This document shows positions 58,389 to 64,000 of a stretch of DNA of 64,000 bases, piece after piece. The notes below the pieces were generated by a model. The model was not told the DNA's origin and searched no databases. It was given only the letters and a program-made list of their open reading frames with translations. The translations under genes and the position numbers were made by a program. Position 1 is the first letter of the stretch; each line of letters begins with the position of its first letter. This DNA is from Protula sp. h YS-2021 (Eukaryota > Annelida > Polychaeta > Sabellida > Serpulidae). Location of the stretch: contig OX457034.1 of assembly GCA_949752745.1 (NCBI GenBank), forward strand, positions 2,266,646-2,330,645. The letters are read 5' to 3'.

Positions 58389-60664
58389 TTTTCCATACAC
58401 TCACATATAATATATAATTAAAATAATTTCTGAAACTGAGTATACAGATAAAGTTTTATTCGATCAACATCAGCTTAAAGAAAGATTTGACCACTAGCAC
58501 TTAACACACAAGTGTTTTAAACTGGTCAGTTGTATACGCTACCTGTTTAATTAATAAATAGCCCTATGTTTTCATCAATAAATCTGTTTAATTTAAATTA
58601 AAATCGTGATTTGTTGCGGGGTATTTGAAATGTTTTGGATACTTTCAGCTAAGTTATCTCACACTGCGTAATTTGAAGTGCTTTAGGCACTTTCAGCCAA
58701 GTATTCTCACTTTGCGGTATTCCTCGTGGTGAGGAATTCCTGTAAGCACATCATTAATTTCGTAAATAATTGTTGCATGTTTTTTATGACGTAGTTTTGT
58801 GACGTTACTATATCCGGGTATTTTGTAGTGAATAATTAACATCTGTCGTAGTACTGGTGTTACAGAATCCCACATTATAACTTTAAATATTCATTTAACA
58901 CTGAACACTTTATACACATGTATCATTTAATACTGAACGCTATGCATACCTGTGTCATTTGATACTGGACACTTTATATACGTGTTTTATAAGACGGCCA
59001 ACGGCCACTCATCGAGGTAATAATCTTGCTCAACGCGATCATGCTATACCGCCAATAAATTACTCATGTATATGTGAGCATATATGAGTACAGACGCTGC
59101 TACAACTCTATAATCATAGAATGAAAACTTGACAGACACTTACAGTGAAACTTGTTTCTGTGTGAGAACAGTTTTTTTTTGGGGGGGGGGGGCATTTTTG
59201 TGTTGGACGGACACGGAATGTAGTTTTTCTTGTGGAAAACGCAGATTATAGAAAGAAAATTAGCCCACTTTTCCAAACACACTTTAAAATTGTCACTTCG
59301 CAATCAGTGGGTCTGGCCTCAAAAATTCACCCATCAGTTTTTGTTTTAGACACTCAGGACTACACATATGCTACCAAGTTTTTGCTTCAGACACTCAAGG
59401 ACTGCATATATACTACCAAGTTTTTGTTTTGTACCATTATGGACTACAATATACTATCAAGTTTGTGTTTTGGACATTCATAACTACAAATATGCTACAA
59501 AGTGTCACACTTTAAAATTTTATGCTAACACATCGCCAAAAGCGAAATGTCCTCGAAATTCTAAAAACTTAAAATGGTTTTATTTTTAAAAAGCGTATAT
59601 CAAAATCTGATCTGCTTTGCATTTACAGGTGTTTTTATAAGATTAAGACAAAAATGAAATGAACAAAAACTTCAAAGGATGGCCGGTACTTAGCACCCTC
59701 TGTGAGAAGCTGCTGGGATGTTTATAAATACAGATTGCACACCCTCTTAAACCACAAACACGTATGATTGGTGGGGGAGAGGCGTTAGAGCACGTTTTGG
59801 CTTTTCGTGATTAACCCTTTATTCGCCCTTGAAGAGGTGTATGGAAGGGAACGGACAAGTTCGTTGTAGCGCGAATGAATTACATTATATCAAGTGACCG
59901 CCGAAATTAGAAAGAAAAGAATATGCCAGTGAACAAAAGAAGCCCCTGTTATTACTCGCACTATATTTTCTTCTCCTTGGCCTATTCACAGCTTGAATAA
60001 TATTACAACGCGCTCTTTATTCATAACCACATTGATAACAATACGCGGAATACGGGAACTTTTAGCTAATGGAAGAAATGAAAAAAGAATCTACCTTGCA
60101 TAGGCCTTTCAACAGAGACTGTCTTTGAAGATGTCTGTGCAAACAAAATAATAAGATTACAAAAGGTGAATGATATCCACGGCCTTGCTGGTTAAATTTT
60201 ACGACAGATACAACACATACTGTCGCTTGAAAAAATAAAATGTCCCCTAAAAATCGTCGTTATATTTTAAGGCAATAGCTTTTTGTTCACAGGTTTCCAA
60301 ATTGCTAATATTAATGTTGTATTTTTTTGGATGTCTCTGAAAGGACAACCAAGACAAAAAGATTGTGTTGATGTTATAAATTAAAAGCAAAAACATAGTT
60401 TTATTGCTAAAATTTAATATATGTAATTGATAGTTGAAACAGTGAGCGCTTTGTCCAGGAAGTTATACGTGTAAGATGTCATAATATGGCGTCTGAAATA
60501 GAAGCAACTATCTTTGTTTTAAGAATACTCCCTTTTCCGTCGCCTAGCGACTTGTGGGTGTAATATCATAAGACACTCAAAGGTTATTCCGTGTCATTAT
60601 TGCTACATGCACTGAAGTTATTGATGGCATTTGACACCACTAAGTAAAATGAAGTTATCCACTG
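58389..60664. other. Spacer with three small local repeats
   Basis: Two 48-bp copies with TACTTTCAGCTAAG at 58622-58720; about three 33-bp copies with ACTGAACACTTTATACA at 58890-58992; about four 40-43-bp copies with CTACCAAGTTTTTG at 59335-59505. A T-run plus G-run lies at 59171-59191. The stretch 59760-60160 is balanced and non-repetitive. No gene is recognised. Confidence 0.6.
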
Positions 60665-62096
60665 ACATCAAACAGCATGTGGGAATATGGTGAATTAAGA
60701 AGGAATACAGGGAATATAGTGAAATAAGAAGGAATGCAGGGAATATGATGAAATAAGAAGGAGTGCAGGGAATATAGTGAAATAAGAAGGAATGCAGGGA
60801 ATATGACGAAATAAGAAGGAGTGCAGGGAATATGGTAAAATAAGAGCGAATGCAGAGAATATGGTAAATTAAGAAGGAATGCAGGGAATAAAGTGAAATA
60901 AGAAGGAATGCAGGGAATATGATGAAATAAGAAGGAGTGCAGGGAATATAGTGAAATAAGAAGGAATGTAGGGAATATGGTAAAATAAGAGCGAATGCAG
61001 GGAATATGGTGAATTAAGAAGGAATGCAGGGAATATAGTGAAATAAGAAGGAATGCAGGGAATATGGTAAAATAAGAGCGAATGCAGGGAATATGGTGAA
61101 TTAAGAAGGAATGCAAGGAATATAGTGAAATAAGAAGGAATGCAGGGAATAAGACGAAATAAGAAGGAGTGCAGGGAATATGGTAAAATAAGAGCGAATG
61201 CAGGGAATATGGTGAATTAAGAAGGAATGCAGGGAATATAGTGAAATAAGAAGGAATGCAGGGAATATGATAAAATAAGAAGGAGTGCAGGGAATATAGT
61301 GAAATAAGAAGGAATGCAGGGAATATGATGAAATAAGAAGGAGTGCAGGGAATATGGTAAAATAAGAGCGAATGCAGGGAATATGGTGAATTAAGAAGGA
61401 ATGCAGGGAATAAAGTGAAATAAGAAGGAATGCAGGGAATATGATGAAATAAGAAGGAGTGCAGGGAATATAGTGAAATAAGAAGGAGTGCAGGGAATAT
61501 AGTGAAATATGAAGGAATGCAGGGAATATGGTAAAATAAGAGCGAATGCAGGGAATATGATGAATTAAGAAGGAGTGCAGGGAATATGGTAAAATAAGAG
61601 CGAATGCAGGGAATATGGTGAATTAAGAAGGAATGCAAGGAATATAGTGAAGTAAGAAGGAATGCAGGGAATATGATGAAATAAGAAGGAGTGCAGGGAA
61701 TATGGTAAAATAAGAGCGAATGCAGGGAATATGGTGAGTTAAGAAGGAATGCAAGGAATATAGTGAAATAAGAAGGAATGCAGGGAATATGATGAAATAA
61801 GAAGGAGTGCAGGGAATATGGTAAAATAAGAGCGAATGCAGTAATATGGTAAATTAAGAAGGAATGCAGGGAATATGGTAAAATAAGAGCGAATGCAGGG
61901 AATATGGTGAATTATGAAGGAATGCAGGGTATATAGTGAAATAAGAAGGAATGCAGGGAATATGATGAAATAAGAAGGAGTGCAGGGAATAAAGTGAAAT
62001 AAGAAGGAATACAGGGAATATGATGAAATAAGAAGGAGTGCGGGGAATATGATGAAATCAGAAGGAGTGCGGGGAATATGGTAAGATAAGAAGGAC
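60665..62096. repeat. 29-bp satellite, about 49 copies
   Basis: Unit GGAATATGGTGAAATAAGAA plus GGAATGCAG with variants AAATAAGAGCGAA, GATGAAATAAGAAGGAG and ATTAAGAAGGAA. Variants recur in fixed blocks of 4-8 units, so higher-order structure exists. The + strand is C-poor. The 327-codon minus-strand frame (60655-61638) is a by-product. Confidence 0.96.
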
Positions 62097-62353
62097 TATT
62101 TACCACCCCCGACCAAGGCCCGGTCCTGTTTGAAAAGGGACCTTCTATAGAATTTTTGACTGCTTACCACCCTCCCCTCCCCCTTCGTCCTATTTGAAAA
62201 GGGACAGTCTTATAACATACACGTAAAATATTCGAACATTTTGACTACTTGTTTGTGCAGTCACTCATACTCAAGAAGTTAATAGAGTACGGAAAACCCT
62301 AGACCACGCCTAGCCCCTACCACTTATTCCCTCAAACTCCTTGAATCTTCAAA
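62097..62353. other. Spacer with a short duplication
   Basis: TTTGAAAAGGGAC occurs at about 62129 and 62193 in similar CCTCC-rich contexts. Nothing else is seen. Confidence 0.5.
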
Positions 62354-62618
62354 ATGATTAATATTATTACTTTTGGTATAAACATTGTTATTATTATTTT
62401 TATTGTCATTATTATAATGACGACAATAATAATGACACTAATAACAATTATTAATGTTACCATTATTATATCATGCTTCTTCTTCTTCTTCTTCTTCTTC
62501 TTCTTCTTCCTATTATTATTATTATTGTTATTATTACTATTATTATTATAATTATTATTATTATTATTATTATTAATTTTATTATTGTTGTTGTTATTTT
62601 TATTGTTATTATCGTAGA
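62354..62618. repeat. (TTC)n and (ATT)n triplet microsatellites
   Basis: TTC run at about 62477-62509 followed by TTA/ATT triplets to about 62600, with scattered ATT triplets before. Poly-Leu, Ile and Arg frames are by-products. Confidence 0.93.
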
Positions 62619-63382
62619 TAAAAGAGTCAGAGTGTTAACTTGGCACTGTTTCGTATCAGTGCACGGTTCGGCAGAGACGCATAAAGTCCTGTGTGCGATC
62701 GCTTGTGTAGTACGTGGATAGAATACAATGACAAAAATACAAGCTTTCACCTGCTTACAATAGAGCGAATGCTTCGCGGATGAACACTAACAAAGGTCTC
62801 TCCCTTTTTGTTTTGAGTTCATATAAAAACTCGCAAACATTCCGTACCATAATACGTGGTTAGTGGTCCAGAAACGCACTTGGATTATAAATTCATGATT
62901 ATCCGCGCATTTATGCTTTGGTATTTGGCCATCATACAGGTTTGTATTATGTAGTATATAGTATTCATGTACGCTGATGATGTGTTCCTTTATACAGTAG
63001 TAGGTAATAGTTAAAGAATAGTTTATTCCTCAGTAAAAATACACTCCGCCGTACCAATATCTCACAATCATCGGTTTGTAGTTCTCGCTGTTTACAAAAT
63101 GTAATTCGGGTGATCAAACTCAACAAGCAAAATGACAAAGAAGTCATCACTTAAAGTTTTGTAGTGAGTACTCGTACGTAATAAAAGTCAATATGTAATG
63201 GGGTATAAAACGCTTCGGGTGTACAGCTATTACACTAAAACCAGTGTACTCATGCGAAACAATCACGGTATATATCATCATAATCATAACTTACACTGTG
63301 CATCGAGTACTGCTACGTGAGCATGGAAAACAAATATTGTTACTATGCTCATTGTTCACACTGTGTAATCACTGTGAGCAAG
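62619..63382. other. Spacer, no gene seen
   Basis: Low-copy sequence. Nothing recognised. Confidence 0.5.
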
Positions 63383-63655
63383 CAGTCATGCACAAACAAC
63401 GACAAGTATCACCGTTACACAGCAAGTACTCATGCACAAACAACGACAAGTATCACCCGTTACGCAGCAAGTACTCATGCACAAACGAGGACAAGTATCA
63501 CCTGTTATGCAGCAAGTACTCATGCACAAACAACGACAAGTATCACCCGTTACACAGCAAGTACTCATGCACAAACGAGGACAACTATCACCTGTTACGC
63601 AGCGAGTACTCATGCATAAACAAGGACAAGTATCACCGTTTATGCAGCAAGCAGT
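63383..63655. repeat. 45-bp tandem repeat, about 6 copies
   Basis: Unit GCAAGTACTCATGCACAAAC plus AACGACAAGTATCACCCGTTACGCA, alternating AACAACGAC and AACGAGGAC. Because 45 is a multiple of 3, frames on both strands remain open (SKYSCTNNDKYHPL-type; CVTGDTCPRLCMST-type). Confidence 0.95.
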
Positions 63656-64000
63656 CTTGGGTCTTGTAAGAACTTCATATTACAATTATTATATTTTTAA
63701 ATATTTTGCAGTATGTTTTCATGTGACACAGAAAAAAAGGAGAGAAAAGGAAAAATTATAACCAGCATTACAAGGGGGACAAAGCTTCTAGGAGACAATT
63801 TAAAAAAGCAAAAAGGAGGGAAATTGACAGAAATACATGTGATGCATTCATCCTGATTTAACCTTTTCACACTATACGTACTTTTGCATCAGTAAAAAAT
63901 TAATAGAGTGATTAAAAAGGTCAAGGTCAGCTTGAATTATTCAAGTATCAGCAGCGAGTTTTGAATACATCATGAATATAAATATGAGCGGTTGAAAGGC
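63656..64000. other. Spacer to window end
   Basis: AT-rich. No feature seen. Confidence 0.5.

Noticed and set aside
60655..61638. 327-codon minus-strand frame with HIPCIPSYFTIFPA repeats
   Set aside because: Product of the 29-bp satellite; no non-repeat portion of any length.

Overview
This window is eukaryotic, almost certainly from an invertebrate animal and plausibly a marine lophotrochozoan such as a mollusc, but the species is not identifiable from sequence alone. The reasons are the animal-type LINE fragment, a tyrosine-recombinase (DIRS-type) retrotransposon, tRNA-derived SINE-like pieces, several short TIR elements, and more than 25 different tandem arrays. By my hand count the arrays fill somewhat over a third of the window. 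I find no host gene that I can support. Nearly all long reading frames are by-products of repeats without stop codons.

Layout. 1-4.1 kb: two pyrimidine-rich minisatellites. 4.1-11.2 kb: low-copy sequence broken by short arrays, a pogo/Tigger-like MITE (5557-6296), a TGACCTTGA-rich dispersed repeat, and 17-bp arrays. 12.2-13.25 kb: 5'-truncated CR1/L2-like LINE on the minus strand, abutting a 34-bp array. That array was split by a 1.34-kb TIR element (13452-14787) with a 6-bp target duplication. 16.4-23.67 kb: one DIRS-like retrotransposon with inverted terminal repeats, a decayed gag, RT/RNase H and tyrosine recombinase. 23.7-29.2 kb: CA/TA and CA-rich arrays, degenerate minisatellite, low-copy DNA. 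29.2-31.0 kb: TA-flanked TIR element inside a triplet array, carrying a tRNA-Pro-like insertion. 31-41.6 kb: spacers and 93-, 60-, 36-, 31-, 67-, 124- and 38-bp arrays, plus a truncated MITE copy. 41.6-48.6 kb: nearly continuous satellite (C-rich, 33, 17, 17 and 19 bp). 50.3-51.8 kb: 35-bp array and an intact 890-bp TIR MITE with 6-bp target duplication. 53.8-58.4 kb: a 77-bp three-part satellite inside a dispersed repeat whose nearly repeat-free copy lies at 27.75-28.1 kb. 60.7-62.1 kb: 29-bp array. 63.4-63.65 kb: 45-bp array.

Function. The only readable coding logic belongs to transposable elements: the DIRS-like gag-RT/RNase H-YR set and the LINE RT remnant. All carry frameshifts or stops, so none should be active now. 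The most informative structures are the nested insertions, which give relative ages, and the link between a dispersed element and the large 77-bp satellite.
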